Below, in pieces: positions 28,995 to 39,233 of a DNA stretch of 64,000 bases (positions are counted from its first letter, which is position 1; each line of letters starts with the position of its first letter). The position numbers and the translations under genes are program-made. The stretch covers positions 186,001 through 250,000 of the forward strand of contig NZ_CANMLT010000002.1 in NCBI RefSeq assembly GCF_947498805.1, given 5' to 3'. Source of the DNA: an uncultured Tenacibaculum sp. GTDB lineage: Bacteria; Bacteroidota; Bacteroidia; Flavobacteriales; Flavobacteriaceae. Below the pieces are notes generated by a model that was not told the DNA's origin, ran no database searches, and saw only the letters and a list, made by a program, of their open reading frames with translations.

Positions 28995-30527
28995 TTAAAT
29001 TTTTTCCTCTGCCGACAAGTGTTTTGTTTTGTGGTTTTCTTGATTGAATGTATTCATTAGTTGATATACATATGGGATCTGTTTTTGAAAACGTGTTAAA
29101 ATATCATACGAAATATTCTTTCTACTAAAAGGAACTACTTTTACATATTCTTGAATTTGATCAGCATTTCTTCCGTATTTGTATTCATAAGGAAAACGAC
29201 CTGTTTCATCTATTATATTTCTCGGATTATTTTTGTTTGCAACACTTATATAAAACTCACTATCTTTTATATTCCCAGCAGGGTTAAATAGTTTTTCTTG
29301 TTTTAAATACTCATGAAGTTCTTTAGCAGTGTCAACAGCCGGATCTATTAATTGTACATTTTCTACCATAAAATTGCGGTACAAATATGCTCCTTCTTTG
29401 TTCTTATAATTGAACAACTCTTTTAAAATGTCTTTGATTTCATCTGTCATATATGGATAATGAGTGCACCCCAAAATGATAGATTTTAATTTATTTTTAG
29501 TTTTTGACAGCCTTATTTGTTCTAATAAAGATACTAAGTGATAACGCACATAATTTTTAGCATCATTGATTTGAAGAATAGAACAATCGTCTGTTTTTTC
29601 ACTATCACATAAAATTTTACTGTCTTTAAAATCAAAATTGTATACATCAAAGAGTGTTTTATCAATCTTCACTTCTCCGTCTAAACTTGGTCCTTTATAG
29701 TCTTTCCTTGGTTTTTTAAGGTTTTTATTAAAATAATTCGGGTCTTCATCTACAGCTTCAGCTATTCCAAGGCCTCCTTGGGAAAACACTTCAATATTAC
29801 CGGTATATCCCAATTTATCTTTCATTTTTAAAATGGTGTTTTTATAACCTTTAGAGGCTATAGTTCCCACAGTTGCTAAAACACCAATAATGGCATCTTC
29901 ATTTGTGTCAATACTAGCTAAAGTTCCTCTAACTCCTGCATCAATAACTCCAATAACTTTAAGGTTTGAATTCGCCTTTTTAAGAAAATCTTCAATATAT
30001 TCTTTTCCATATGCTGTGGCTGTATTACAAGCAATTACCAGTGCTTTTACCGGTTTTTTATCCGTTTTTAAGGTTGTGGTATTTGCTTCTAAATAGTATT
30101 TATTACTCATTAAAAACTGTGCATCTTTAATAATATGCTCTTTTAGTAAATCTATTTTTCCTTCTTTAGAATAATTCCCGTAAGGCATATTTGCTTGATC
30201 TCCTAGATAAATAAAAGACTCTTTATTAAAATCTAAAGCTCCATCACTTCCTTTTTCATGAGAGTTATTCTGATTTTCATCATAATTTATTATTGCTTTT
30301 AGCACTGTTAACCCTCCTGTTCCTGAATCAAATACTCCAATGGGTAAAGATTTATCTGAACTCGGATAATTAGCCATGTCTATATGATAAAAATTGCTTT
30401 TATCATTGATAATTATGCTGACTATATTATCATTTTTAACAACTGCTTTTGTATTCGTTTTCTGTTTACAATTCGATAGAGAAAGTATTAGAAAACCTAT
30501 AAACGGTAGTATATATTTATTGTTCAT
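28995..30527 (-). CDS. Glutamate/aspartate racemase-like lipoprotein
   Basis: LPIGVFDSGTGGLTVLKAI, VIACNTATA and LGCTHYPYM motifs; N-terminal signal with lipobox LSLSNCKQ. Confidence 0.87.
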   Translation of the reverse strand: MNNKYILPFIGFLILSLSNCKQKTNTKAVVKNDNIVSIIINDKSNFYHIDMANYPSSDKSLPIGVFDSGTGGLTVLKAIINYDENQNNSHEKGSDGALDFNKESFIYLGDQANMPYGNYSKEGKIDLLKEHIIKDAQFLMSNKYYLEANTTTLKTDKKPVKALVIACNTATAYGKEYIEDFLKKANSNLKVIGVIDAGVRGTLASIDTNEDAIIGVLATVGTIASKGYKNTILKMKDKLGYTGNIEVFSQGGLGIAEAVDEDPNYFNKNLKKPRKDYKGPSLDGEVKIDKTLFDVYNFDFKDSKILCDSEKTDDCSILQINDAKNYVRYHLVSLLEQIRLSKTKNKLKSIILGCTHYPYMTDEIKDILKELFNYKNKEGAYLYRNFMVENVQLIDPAVDTAKELHEYLKQEKLFNPAGNIKDSEFYISVANKNNPRNIIDETGRFPYEYKYGRNADQIQEYVKVVPFSRKNISYDILTRFQKQIPYVYQLMNTFNQENHKTKHLSAEEKI

Positions 30528-30601
30528 TTTTCTTAATTTTGGGATGTAGTTTTCCTAAACCATAAGAAGTTATGGTTCTAATTACTTGTATGTGAATGGG
30601 T

Positions 30602-32191
30602 TTATTTTCTTAAGACTTTTCCGTGTAATTGGTTCGTAAACTGTCCTTTGTCTATAGCCAGCTTTCCATTAATGATGCTATATTCTAAACCTTCTGAGAG
30701 TTGAAATGCATCTGTAAAATCGGCTATATCTTTAAAGGTTTCTGGATTGAAAATGATAATGTCCGCAAAATTTCCTTTTTGTAAACTTCCACGATTCTTA
30801 ATATTTAAAATTCTAGCTGTTTTTGAGGTACTATTATTAATAAACCTAGGTAAGTCTATTATTCTATCTTGCTTTACATATTTGTTATATTTTCTAGGAA
30901 ATGAACCATATTTACGAGGGTGTCCAGTGTTCCCATCTGAACCCGTAACTACCCAATCTTGTTGCATAAAATGATGAATATCTTTAGGGTTCATATTAAA
31001 AGAAGCCACACGAACATACCCAGTTTTCAAAACAGAAAATACAGCTTCCTCAGGTGTTTCGTTTAGCATCTTTGAAATTTCCAACAAATTTTTCCCAACA
31101 AACTTTGAGTTTTCGCACTTCACAATTAATAGTTTATCTGGTCCTCCTCTACGTGTTATATTCTTTTTGGTATCAGCTAAAATCTTTGACTTTAATAGTG
31201 GGTCAGCATAACGAATCATTAATGAATCTTTTCCTCCGCTTTCTGCCCAACGTGGTGCTACTGCCGATTTTAATCCTGTTGCAGAAGCATCATATGGATA
31301 CTGATTAGCCGTTATCTTAATTCCTTCTTTTTGAGCTTTTTCAATAGCTTTAATAATTTCTTTACTTTGATACCAAACATCCACTCCTAAACATTTTATA
31401 TGTGAAATATGAATAGGTAGTTTTGCTTGACGACCAATTTCTATGGCTTCCTCAATGGCAGGAATTAAACCTACAGTATATGAACTTTCATCACGTAAAT
31501 GTGTATCATAAATTCCATTATTTTGAGCTACAATTTTTGCCAACGCAATAACTTCATCGGTATTTGAATAGCTTCCTGGAGCATAAAACAGCCCTGTGGA
31601 AATGCCAAAAGCACCAGCTTTCATTTCTTGTGCTATCAATTCCTGCATTTTAGCAATCTCTTTAGTAGAAGCTTTTCTATTACTCTTTCCCATTACTTGT
31701 TTTCTAATGGTTCCATGTCCTACTAAAGGAACTGCATTTGTACCAATTCCATGGGTACTATACAAATCAATATATTTTGAAGTTGGATAAAAACTATCAC
31801 CATCATTTCCTACAACGACAGTAGTAATTCCTTGAAACAAAAAAGGTTTATTATGCGCATTATCAGCTACATTAAGATCACGATCTGCATGGGTATGTGG
31901 GTCTATAAATCCAGGACAGACTACTAATCCTGTAGCATCAATTGTTCTTTGCGCATTGATAATAGCGTCTTTTTGGTTTCCTATAAAGACAATTGTATCA
32001 TTTTTTAAAGCTATGATATGATTGCTTGCTATTGTATCAACTCCATTATAAACTGTACCATTTTTGATTAATATATCTGCTTCAAGTCTCTTCTTTGAGC
32101 ATGAAGAAAAAAGCATAACAGCAATAAATACAGAAATATAAATTTTATAATTCATAATGTTTAAGTTAATTGATAAAACCAGGAACAGCAA
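30602..32191 (-). CDS. D-aminoacylase / N-acyl-D-amino-acid deacylase-like amidohydrolase, lipoprotein
   Basis: Amidohydrolase motifs VVCPGFIDPHTHAD, PIHISHIKCLG, VTGSDGNTGHPRKYGSFPR; lipobox LFSSCSK; start may be the later Met (MNYKIY). Confidence 0.87.
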   Translation of the reverse strand: MLFLVLSINLNIMNYKIYISVFIAVMLFSSCSKKRLEADILIKNGTVYNGVDTIASNHIIALKNDTIVFIGNQKDAIINAQRTIDATGLVVCPGFIDPHTHADRDLNVADNAHNKPFLFQGITTVVVGNDGDSFYPTSKYIDLYSTHGIGTNAVPLVGHGTIRKQVMGKSNRKASTKEIAKMQELIAQEMKAGAFGISTGLFYAPGSYSNTDEVIALAKIVAQNNGIYDTHLRDESSYTVGLIPAIEEAIEIGRQAKLPIHISHIKCLGVDVWYQSKEIIKAIEKAQKEGIKITANQYPYDASATGLKSAVAPRWAESGGKDSLMIRYADPLLKSKILADTKKNITRRGGPDKLLIVKCENSKFVGKNLLEISKMLNETPEEAVFSVLKTGYVRVASFNMNPKDIHHFMQQDWVVTGSDGNTGHPRKYGSFPRKYNKYVKQDRIIDLPRFINNSTSKTARILNIKNRGSLQKGNFADIIIFNPETFKDIADFTDAFQLSEGLEYSIINGKLAIDKGQFTNQLHGKVLRK

Positions 32192-33173
32192 CTGTGGCCA
32201 TTGTTTGTAAACCTGCAGGAGCTTTTAAAATACTATTGATACAGTTAATTGTAATTGCACAAGTTGCAATATCTCCGTTAATTCCTCCTTCAATTTCTGA
32301 AGAAAAATTGGGAACTCCTTTTATGGTAACTTTATCAAAAGATTTTGGCTCTCCAATAGCTGCTTTAAAATGCATTTTTATTTTACATTCATCATCTTTA
32401 TAACCATAAGCAATTTGCTCTACACCTCGTGCATCTCCCTTTTTTACTTTAATTACTTCAGAAGCGACTTCAGATTCTGCAATTACTGGGTTTAAACTTT
32501 CAGTAACTTCGTCTAGTTCTAATCCTATAGAATTTGCGAGTAAATAGACAGATTCTTGTAAACCTACATGGCGTAATTCTCCTGTAGCTTCTTTCTTTCT
32601 AAAGGCATCAATAGCTAACCCTGCTCCTATTTTTTGCTGAAATGGGGCACGTCTAGGTGTAGCATCCTGTACTCTTTCAACAAATATATAAGAAACATCT
32701 TTAGATATGGATGTAAATACTGTAGGAAGATAATCCATTAAAAACCCTGGATTTACACCTGTTCCTAGACAAGCGATATTATTTTCTTTACAAATAGTAT
32801 CAAGTTCTTTACTTAATTGAGGTTGTAGCTTCCATGGGAATGATAGCTCTTCACATGTAGAAATAACAGGTATTCCAAATTTAGCAACTTCTTTTACCTG
32901 AGGAATTAGCTTTTCTAAACTAGATACCGTAGTAATGATAGCTACATCTGGTTTTTTATTTTGTTTATTGACCACCTCTTCTACAGATGAAGATATAGTT
33001 ACATCGGTAGGCAAATCTTTGTCCAATTCAGAAAGTAACTTACCTTTTAAAGTCGGGTTTATATCTACAGCAGCTATCGTTTTAACTGTTTTCTTTTGAG
33101 CGATATACTTCCCTACTTGTATCCCTAAAGGTCCATAACCTATTTGTAAAACATTAATCATATTTTTAGTCAT
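32166..33173 (-). CDS. DapB-like NAD(P)-binding dehydrogenase (2,4-diaminopentanoate dehydrogenase-like)
   Basis: QIGYGPLGIQVGKYIA Rossmann motif, GTGVNPGFLMDYLP. Confidence 0.78.
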   Translation of the reverse strand: MTKNMINVLQIGYGPLGIQVGKYIAQKKTVKTIAAVDINPTLKGKLLSELDKDLPTDVTISSSVEEVVNKQNKKPDVAIITTVSSLEKLIPQVKEVAKFGIPVISTCEELSFPWKLQPQLSKELDTICKENNIACLGTGVNPGFLMDYLPTVFTSISKDVSYIFVERVQDATPRRAPFQQKIGAGLAIDAFRKKEATGELRHVGLQESVYLLANSIGLELDEVTESLNPVIAESEVASEVIKVKKGDARGVEQIAYGYKDDECKIKMHFKAAIGEPKSFDKVTIKGVPNFSSEIEGGINGDIATCAITINCINSILKAPAGLQTMATVAVPGFIN

Positions 33174-33236
33174 TCTTTGAAAAGAGGCTGGTTAAGAAAA
33201 TTAAACAACCTCTTTAACATTAAAACAAAGTTTATT

Positions 33237-34670
33237 TTATTGATTTACTTCAGTAACTGAATAAATATCGATATTACTTGGTGTATTTGAATTCGCGTTA
33301 ATTGCATTTTGAGAATAAGGAAACCTTTCTGGATGCTGTGTAACTGAATTATTATTTAAAGGAAAAGGAACGGCAATATCTGAATCTGATTTACGAAGCC
33401 TCCTAGCATCGTTAAAAGGAATAAATGTACCAAACCCTGTTACATATCGTTCTTCTATTATTTCTCTTAATAAAGCTCTTGTAGCATCAATACCATCGGC
33501 GTTCTCAATACCTCCATTATTAAAATCGGCAGTAACATAATCATCATATAGTAATATATCTGAAGAACTAACCTTATCAAATAATACTCCCGAAGCTGTT
33601 AACTGTCTCACCTGATTTAAATAGTTCAATCCTGTATTGAAATCTACTGTTCTTGCCCCTGTTTCTGCAAGAATCAATAAGTTTTCTTGATAAGAAACTA
33701 AATACATGTGTGTTAACTCACCAGTTATTCTTTTGGTAGTACCACTTCTATGCCTAGTATCTGCATAATACTTGTTTCTTGCTTCTTCATTAGTTTTTGC
33801 ATTGTTTCTATTATAACTAGCTGTTGTACCCAATAAACCTGCACTATAGTTATCTCTATTGGTCGTCATATATCCAGCTCTTCCTAGCATAAATCTATAC
33901 AACAAATTCTCTGCTCCGGTGTCTCTCGATGGTGGTACAAATTTCATTGTATTATCATTTGAAGAAATTCCATTTAAAGCTGCATTATAAGCCAGTGCAT
34001 ATTGCTTTGTTTGTAGATAATACCTTGCTTTTAAGGTATAAGCAACCTGAACCCATTTTGTAGGATCTCCTTGAAAGAATATGTCTTCATCAAGTGTTGT
34101 ACCTACTCCTGATGTAGTTAGTTCAGTTATAGCTTCATCTAATCTTAATTGTAATCTAGCATAAACGTCACTTTGCTTGTCGAATTTTGGATCATATTGC
34201 GGGTTGTCTTGATTTGTGATAGCATCACTATACGGTATATCTCCCCAAATAGAGGTTGCGGTACCAACGGCATGTGTTTCAATAATCTTACTTATACCTC
34301 CTATTAATAGCTGCCTTGATATAGGCTCTGTAGGAAGTGATTCCTCTATTAAAGAATTTTGTTTTAAAATACCGTTGTATAAATATCCCCATGCACTATC
34401 GCATTCTTCTGTTGAAATACTATAGTTATGAAGTGCATCATATAATAATATTTCGCCTTTGAATTGTCCTGACCACATTCCAGATATACGTTGTAAATGA
34501 CTAGAGTTAATTGCAATATCAGCCAGCATTGTTCCTTTTATCAACAAGTTAGCAGGTAAAGTAACATCTGTAGTTAAATTGTTTTTATTAAAGTTAATAT
34601 CTTCAAATGAACTATCACAAGAGAAAATCAACATTAATGAAATTATATAAAAAGAAAATTTAGTTCTCAT
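33237..34670 (-). CDS. SusD/RagB-type outer membrane lipoprotein
   Basis: Lipobox SCDSS; SusD-like features; directly downstream of SusC homolog. Confidence 0.9.
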   Translation of the reverse strand: MRTKFSFYIISLMLIFSCDSSFEDINFNKNNLTTDVTLPANLLIKGTMLADIAINSSHLQRISGMWSGQFKGEILLYDALHNYSISTEECDSAWGYLYNGILKQNSLIEESLPTEPISRQLLIGGISKIIETHAVGTATSIWGDIPYSDAITNQDNPQYDPKFDKQSDVYARLQLRLDEAITELTTSGVGTTLDEDIFFQGDPTKWVQVAYTLKARYYLQTKQYALAYNAALNGISSNDNTMKFVPPSRDTGAENLLYRFMLGRAGYMTTNRDNYSAGLLGTTASYNRNNAKTNEEARNKYYADTRHRSGTTKRITGELTHMYLVSYQENLLILAETGARTVDFNTGLNYLNQVRQLTASGVLFDKVSSSDILLYDDYVTADFNNGGIENADGIDATRALLREIIEERYVTGFGTFIPFNDARRLRKSDSDIAVPFPLNNNSVTQHPERFPYSQNAINANSNTPSNIDIYSVTEVNQ

Positions 34671-34674
34671 GATT

Positions 34675-37600
34675 TTAGTATTTTATTTTTATTGTAAATA
34701 AATATGTTTTAGAAGCAGGATTCGTAAAATAATCTATTCCAAATCCATTACCAACACCCGTCTGATTCGTTTGAGGATCTACCCCTAAGATATCTGTCCA
34801 TAGCGCCAAGTTTCTACCTGTTAGCGTAAAATCTACTGAAGAAAGCTTTGTTTTCTTTCTAAACCATTCAGAATTCAATGTATACCCAATGGTAACCTCA
34901 CTTAAACGTGTCCATGTAGCCTTATTGTAAAGGGTAAACTCATTAATTGGTGAAGAACCAAATCCTCCTCCTCTAGTCGTATACCAAGCTTGATTTAAAA
35001 GAACAGGTCCGGCACCAAAATCTCTAATATTACCTCTTACTGGTACACCTGCAGGATATACATTTCCATTAAGATCTCTTACATCTACACTCGGAATTAC
35101 TTCATTTCCTACATCGGCATGTGTACCAAAGTTACCTAAGATAAAACGAGTTCTTTCAGAAAAATCTCCTCCTTGTGAGTGTTCAAAAAGTACATTAAAG
35201 CTAAACTTTTTATAATTTCCACGTAATCCGAATCCACCTCTCCAATCTGGATTAGGATCTCCAATTACTCCTTGTGAAACCGCTTGCTGTGGAAATCCAT
35301 TGGCATCAAGATCAAAAGAACCATCTGGATTTCTCTTTGCTCTTGTTCCCCATAATGCTCCCATAGCATGCCCTACTACCGCTCTTGAACTAACAGAACC
35401 ATCCGTTAGAGCAATAGACTCCGCTCCTTTAAGGCTTAATACTTTGTTTTTGTTATTGTTGAAATTACCATAAAAACTCATGTTTAAATCTTCAGACTTT
35501 AGGAAGTTATAGCTAAGATCTATTTCAATTCCTTTATTTTCAAGAGACGCTCCATTGTCCCAACGTCTAGTCGCTCCTAAACTTGGAGAAATAGGTACTG
35601 GTAAGATAACATCATTCACTTTATTATAATAATAGGTAAAACCAAGGTCTACTCTATTAAATAATCCAACATCAAATCCTACTTCATATTCTGTTTTTAT
35701 TTCTGGTTTTAAGTTAGGATTTCCTAAAGTAGTACTGAAACCTAATCCACCACCAAAATCTTCAATATCTAATGGATCGCTATAGTCCGAAAAGCTTGGA
35801 TTGATATAAACTGTTTGCGCTAAGTGAGGTCTTGGTCTAACTCCCACTTGACCTACTCCAAATCGTAATTTTCCTTTGGTTAAAATATCATTATCTATTA
35901 AGTTTGGCAACTGTTTAAACTGCCAAGATGCATCTACTGATGGATAAAAGAATCCTCCTTTAATACTAGAAGCTTTTTCATATGCAGCAGATAAGTTTAA
36001 GTACAATTGATTTTTATAATCAAAATTAGCGGCTCCATAAAATCTAAAGCTTCTCAATTTTCTAATTAAGTTTCTCGGAGGTAATATTTCAGTAGTAATA
36101 GAAAAACTTTGTAACGTAGTATTGGTAATAAAGTTCTCACCTCTGTTATAGACACTTTTCCTGTTTTGATCATTAAAATTATATCCAAACATATAATTAG
36201 AGCTAATAGTCTCAGATAACTTAAGGCTATTCGTAGTAGCTATTAAATCTAAGTTGAAAATACTATTATTTATATTATCTAATCTAAATTGACCTGTTGT
36301 TCTACCTGTACCTGCGGAAAATACAGGGAAAAAGTACCTTCTTTCATCTGAATAGGTATCATAACTAGATCTTAACTTTAAGTTTAACCAATCATTGGCC
36401 TTATAATTAAAATCTGTACTTACAATAATTCTATCTACTTCTGTTGGACTTTTTTGTCTGTATAAGGTCCACAAAGGATTGTTATACGCTGGAATACTGG
36501 CTCCAATATGTGATCTATATGCTCTATGTGATAATGGAGTTAAAACCCCATTGCTATCATAATAATCACCAATATAATCGGTATTATCAAAATCTGGAGC
36601 TCCTCTTAATAAACCTAAAAGTACCCCTGCTGTATTAGAACTTTGCTGAATTCTGTTAGATTCTGTATTGGCATATTGTGCAGAAGTTGTTACATCAAAC
36701 TTATCATTAAAGTTATACTTTCCTGTAAATCCAACATTCAACTTTTTATAATCACTTGTTCGTATAATACCTTCTTGATCTATATATCCAAGACTAAATC
36801 TATAGTTTCCTTTCTCTCCTGCTCCACTAATACTAAAATTATGTTTGGTAGAAAAAGCATCTTGAAAAACAGCATCTTTATTCTTTTCTCTAAAAGTTTC
36901 TTGTGAATTTTTAGTTCTTATTAATAAGTACTCATTACCTGTTTGAGCCCCTACAAAATATCCTCTTTCTGCCTTGGTATAAAATACATCAGCTGCTCCA
37001 GATCTATCCGCTATTTTATCACCCCAAGATCTTGAGTTGTTAATTCTCCAGCTACCTCCAGATCCTTGACCATAGGCACTCTGTAATGGATGAAAGGTTG
37101 CCAGTTGATCAAATGATAAACTTGTTTTATATTCAATATTAACTTTTCCGGTATCTCGACCTCTTTTCGTAGTAATTACTAATACACCATTTGCTGCAGC
37201 AGAACCCCATATGGCAGCTGCTGATGCCCCTTTTAAAATATTAATACTTTCTATATCGTCATCATTGATATCATTTAAACGAGATTGTTGTACCGTACCT
37301 CCTGCACTAGCATTACTTCCATTGATATAATCATTACTTACAGGAACACCATCAATAATTATAAGCGGTTGTGTATTACCAAATATGGTATTAGCTCCAC
37401 GTATTTGAATACTAGAACCTGCACCCGGATCACCGTTGGAACGAGCAATTCTAACTCCCGAAGCTTTTGCCTGTAATGAGTTAATTACACCTGTTTCTCC
37501 CGAAGTTTCTAGGGCTTGTGCTTTAACATTAGAAACAGTTGCTCCTAAGGTTCTTTTGTCTACTCTTATACCTAAAGCATTTACTACTATTTCGTCTAAT

Positions 37601-37896
37601 TGTTCACTATCTTCTTTTAATATAACATCAATCTTTGATTTTCCTGAAACAGAAATTTCTTGGTTTTCCATTCCAATAAAAGAAAATACTAAAACTGAAT
37701 TCTCATTTTTTACTTGTAGTGTATAGTTACCTTCAAAATCGGTTTCAACACCATTGGTAGTCCCCTTTTCTACAACGGATACTCCAGGTAAAGGACCTGT
37801 AGCATCTTTAACAGTACCTGATATTGTTTTTTGTGCATACACACCAATTGATGTGATTAGTAGTACTAAAAAACTTAAATAGAGTTTTTTATTCAT
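34675..37896 (-). CDS. SusC/RagA-type TonB-linked outer membrane transporter
   Basis: 1073 aa; carboxypeptidase-like N-domain, plug domain, beta-barrel C-terminus. Confidence 0.95.
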   Translation of the reverse strand: MNKKLYLSFLVLLITSIGVYAQKTISGTVKDATGPLPGVSVVEKGTTNGVETDFEGNYTLQVKNENSVLVFSFIGMENQEISVSGKSKIDVILKEDSEQLDEIVVNALGIRVDKRTLGATVSNVKAQALETSGETGVINSLQAKASGVRIARSNGDPGAGSSIQIRGANTIFGNTQPLIIIDGVPVSNDYINGSNASAGGTVQQSRLNDINDDDIESINILKGASAAAIWGSAAANGVLVITTKRGRDTGKVNIEYKTSLSFDQLATFHPLQSAYGQGSGGSWRINNSRSWGDKIADRSGAADVFYTKAERGYFVGAQTGNEYLLIRTKNSQETFREKNKDAVFQDAFSTKHNFSISGAGEKGNYRFSLGYIDQEGIIRTSDYKKLNVGFTGKYNFNDKFDVTTSAQYANTESNRIQQSSNTAGVLLGLLRGAPDFDNTDYIGDYYDSNGVLTPLSHRAYRSHIGASIPAYNNPLWTLYRQKSPTEVDRIIVSTDFNYKANDWLNLKLRSSYDTYSDERRYFFPVFSAGTGRTTGQFRLDNINNSIFNLDLIATTNSLKLSETISSNYMFGYNFNDQNRKSVYNRGENFITNTTLQSFSITTEILPPRNLIRKLRSFRFYGAANFDYKNQLYLNLSAAYEKASSIKGGFFYPSVDASWQFKQLPNLIDNDILTKGKLRFGVGQVGVRPRPHLAQTVYINPSFSDYSDPLDIEDFGGGLGFSTTLGNPNLKPEIKTEYEVGFDVGLFNRVDLGFTYYYNKVNDVILPVPISPSLGATRRWDNGASLENKGIEIDLSYNFLKSEDLNMSFYGNFNNNKNKVLSLKGAESIALTDGSVSSRAVVGHAMGALWGTRAKRNPDGSFDLDANGFPQQAVSQGVIGDPNPDWRGGFGLRGNYKKFSFNVLFEHSQGGDFSERTRFILGNFGTHADVGNEVIPSVDVRDLNGNVYPAGVPVRGNIRDFGAGPVLLNQAWYTTRGGGFGSSPINEFTLYNKATWTRLSEVTIGYTLNSEWFRKKTKLSSVDFTLTGRNLALWTDILGVDPQTNQTGVGNGFGIDYFTNPASKTYLFTIKIKY

Positions 37897-37906
37897 ATGT
37901 ATTGAT

Positions 37907-39145
37907 TTAGTTAATATTTAATTTGTTCAAAATTTTCATCATCTCCTCACCAGTTACCTTACCTACTATTTTAATTTTATCTCTTGGAGTAGCATCACCT
38001 ATTTCATAGGTAATTCCCACTGCGTTCTGTCCGTATAAAAACCAACCTTTAGAAACAGGTTTTGTGCTGTTACCAGCTTTTTCATTTACTTTATAATTTG
38101 GAATGTTTTTTTCCAAAGCAGCAAACCAATCATCAATGAAAGTTGGAAGTGTTGTAGCCTCTCTTATTTTGTTTGTATAAAAAACATCTTCGTATGTGGA
38201 ATGAAAATCAAGTCCCAACACAATTTTTCCTTTGTTTTTTTTACTCTCCTGTGTTATAAACTTAACAATCTGTTTAATTTCAGGTTGATGATATTCAGAC
38301 CAATCTCTATTTGTATCTACTCCTCCAGCATTATGGCGCCAATGTCCTAAGTCTACTCCATCTGGATTTACAATTGGAAAGGCTAATACTCTATATTTAT
38401 TAAGAAATTCGTTGGTTAGATTATTATCTTGTATAATTGTTTTTAAAAATTCTTGATAGGCAAAAAACCCTGTTACTTCTGGTGGGTGCTGTCTAGTTAA
38501 TAAAACAACAATTGGTTTATTCTTTTTTTCTCCTTTGTAAATATCTAATACCGGTAAATTACGTCCTAGAGTTGTTTTACCTACGCTTTTTAAACGTATA
38601 TAAGGTTTACTATTTATCAAAGTTTTATACCAATTTTCTGTATCTTTTGAAGTAACAATTTCCTGAGCCGATACCCATGTTGTATCTTTTGATACCCTCA
38701 ATTTCATAGAAAAAGACTCTCCATTTGTAAAAACTCTGGAAGAATCAATAGGGCTCCAACTAGTCTCTTCTTTTTTTATTTTTGGTACATATCGATGTTT
38801 GTAACCTTTTGGATAATCAAATTGAATATAAATTGATTTTGGTGTTTCTGACCATATTTTAAAAGAATAGTATGTACTATTATTAATAGGCGTATTTTCT
38901 GGTCTAATAATGGCTTTTACGGCACTATCATTTACTTTTTCGAACCCGTTTAAACGAGCAGCATCAAAATTATTCGTAGCATAAACTTGCATCTCTTTAA
39001 TAGAATATACCTGTTTCTCTTGCTTAGAAATTTCTTTATTGGTGGTATCTACCGGGGTTTTGAATTTGACAATTTTTGTTGAACTACACCCTGTTATAAT
39101 AAAAAAAAGAGTTGCTAGTTTGGTAATGGTTAAATTGAATCTCAT
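37907..39145 (-). CDS. M14 family zinc carboxypeptidase, lipoprotein
   Basis: RQHPPEVTG (HxxE), NPDGVDLGHWRHNAGGVDTNRDW, LDFHS; lipobox ITGCSS. Confidence 0.9.
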   Translation of the reverse strand: MRFNLTITKLATLFFIITGCSSTKIVKFKTPVDTTNKEISKQEKQVYSIKEMQVYATNNFDAARLNGFEKVNDSAVKAIIRPENTPINNSTYYSFKIWSETPKSIYIQFDYPKGYKHRYVPKIKKEETSWSPIDSSRVFTNGESFSMKLRVSKDTTWVSAQEIVTSKDTENWYKTLINSKPYIRLKSVGKTTLGRNLPVLDIYKGEKKNKPIVVLLTRQHPPEVTGFFAYQEFLKTIIQDNNLTNEFLNKYRVLAFPIVNPDGVDLGHWRHNAGGVDTNRDWSEYHQPEIKQIVKFITQESKKNKGKIVLGLDFHSTYEDVFYTNKIREATTLPTFIDDWFAALEKNIPNYKVNEKAGNSTKPVSKGWFLYGQNAVGITYEIGDATPRDKIKIVGKVTGEEMMKILNKLNIN

Positions 39146-39198
39146 ATAAACTTATCTATATTCGACTATAAAATTATAGAGTTAAATATGTATATTGT

Positions 39199-39233
39199 GC
39201 ATACCAATTTTTTATCTTAAAGCATACCAATTT
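39199..39233. promoter_or_regulatory. Putative MocR-type operator: two 12-bp direct repeats GCATACCAATTT
   Basis: 39199-39210 and 39222-39233 identical; each contains ATACCA; located in the divergent intergenic region at the MocR gene. Confidence 0.6.

Noticed and set aside
28995-30527. Canonical cell-wall murI
   Set aside because: Lipoprotein signal, large insertions and SusCD/peptidase neighbourhood argue for a catabolic/envelope role rather than the housekeeping racemase.
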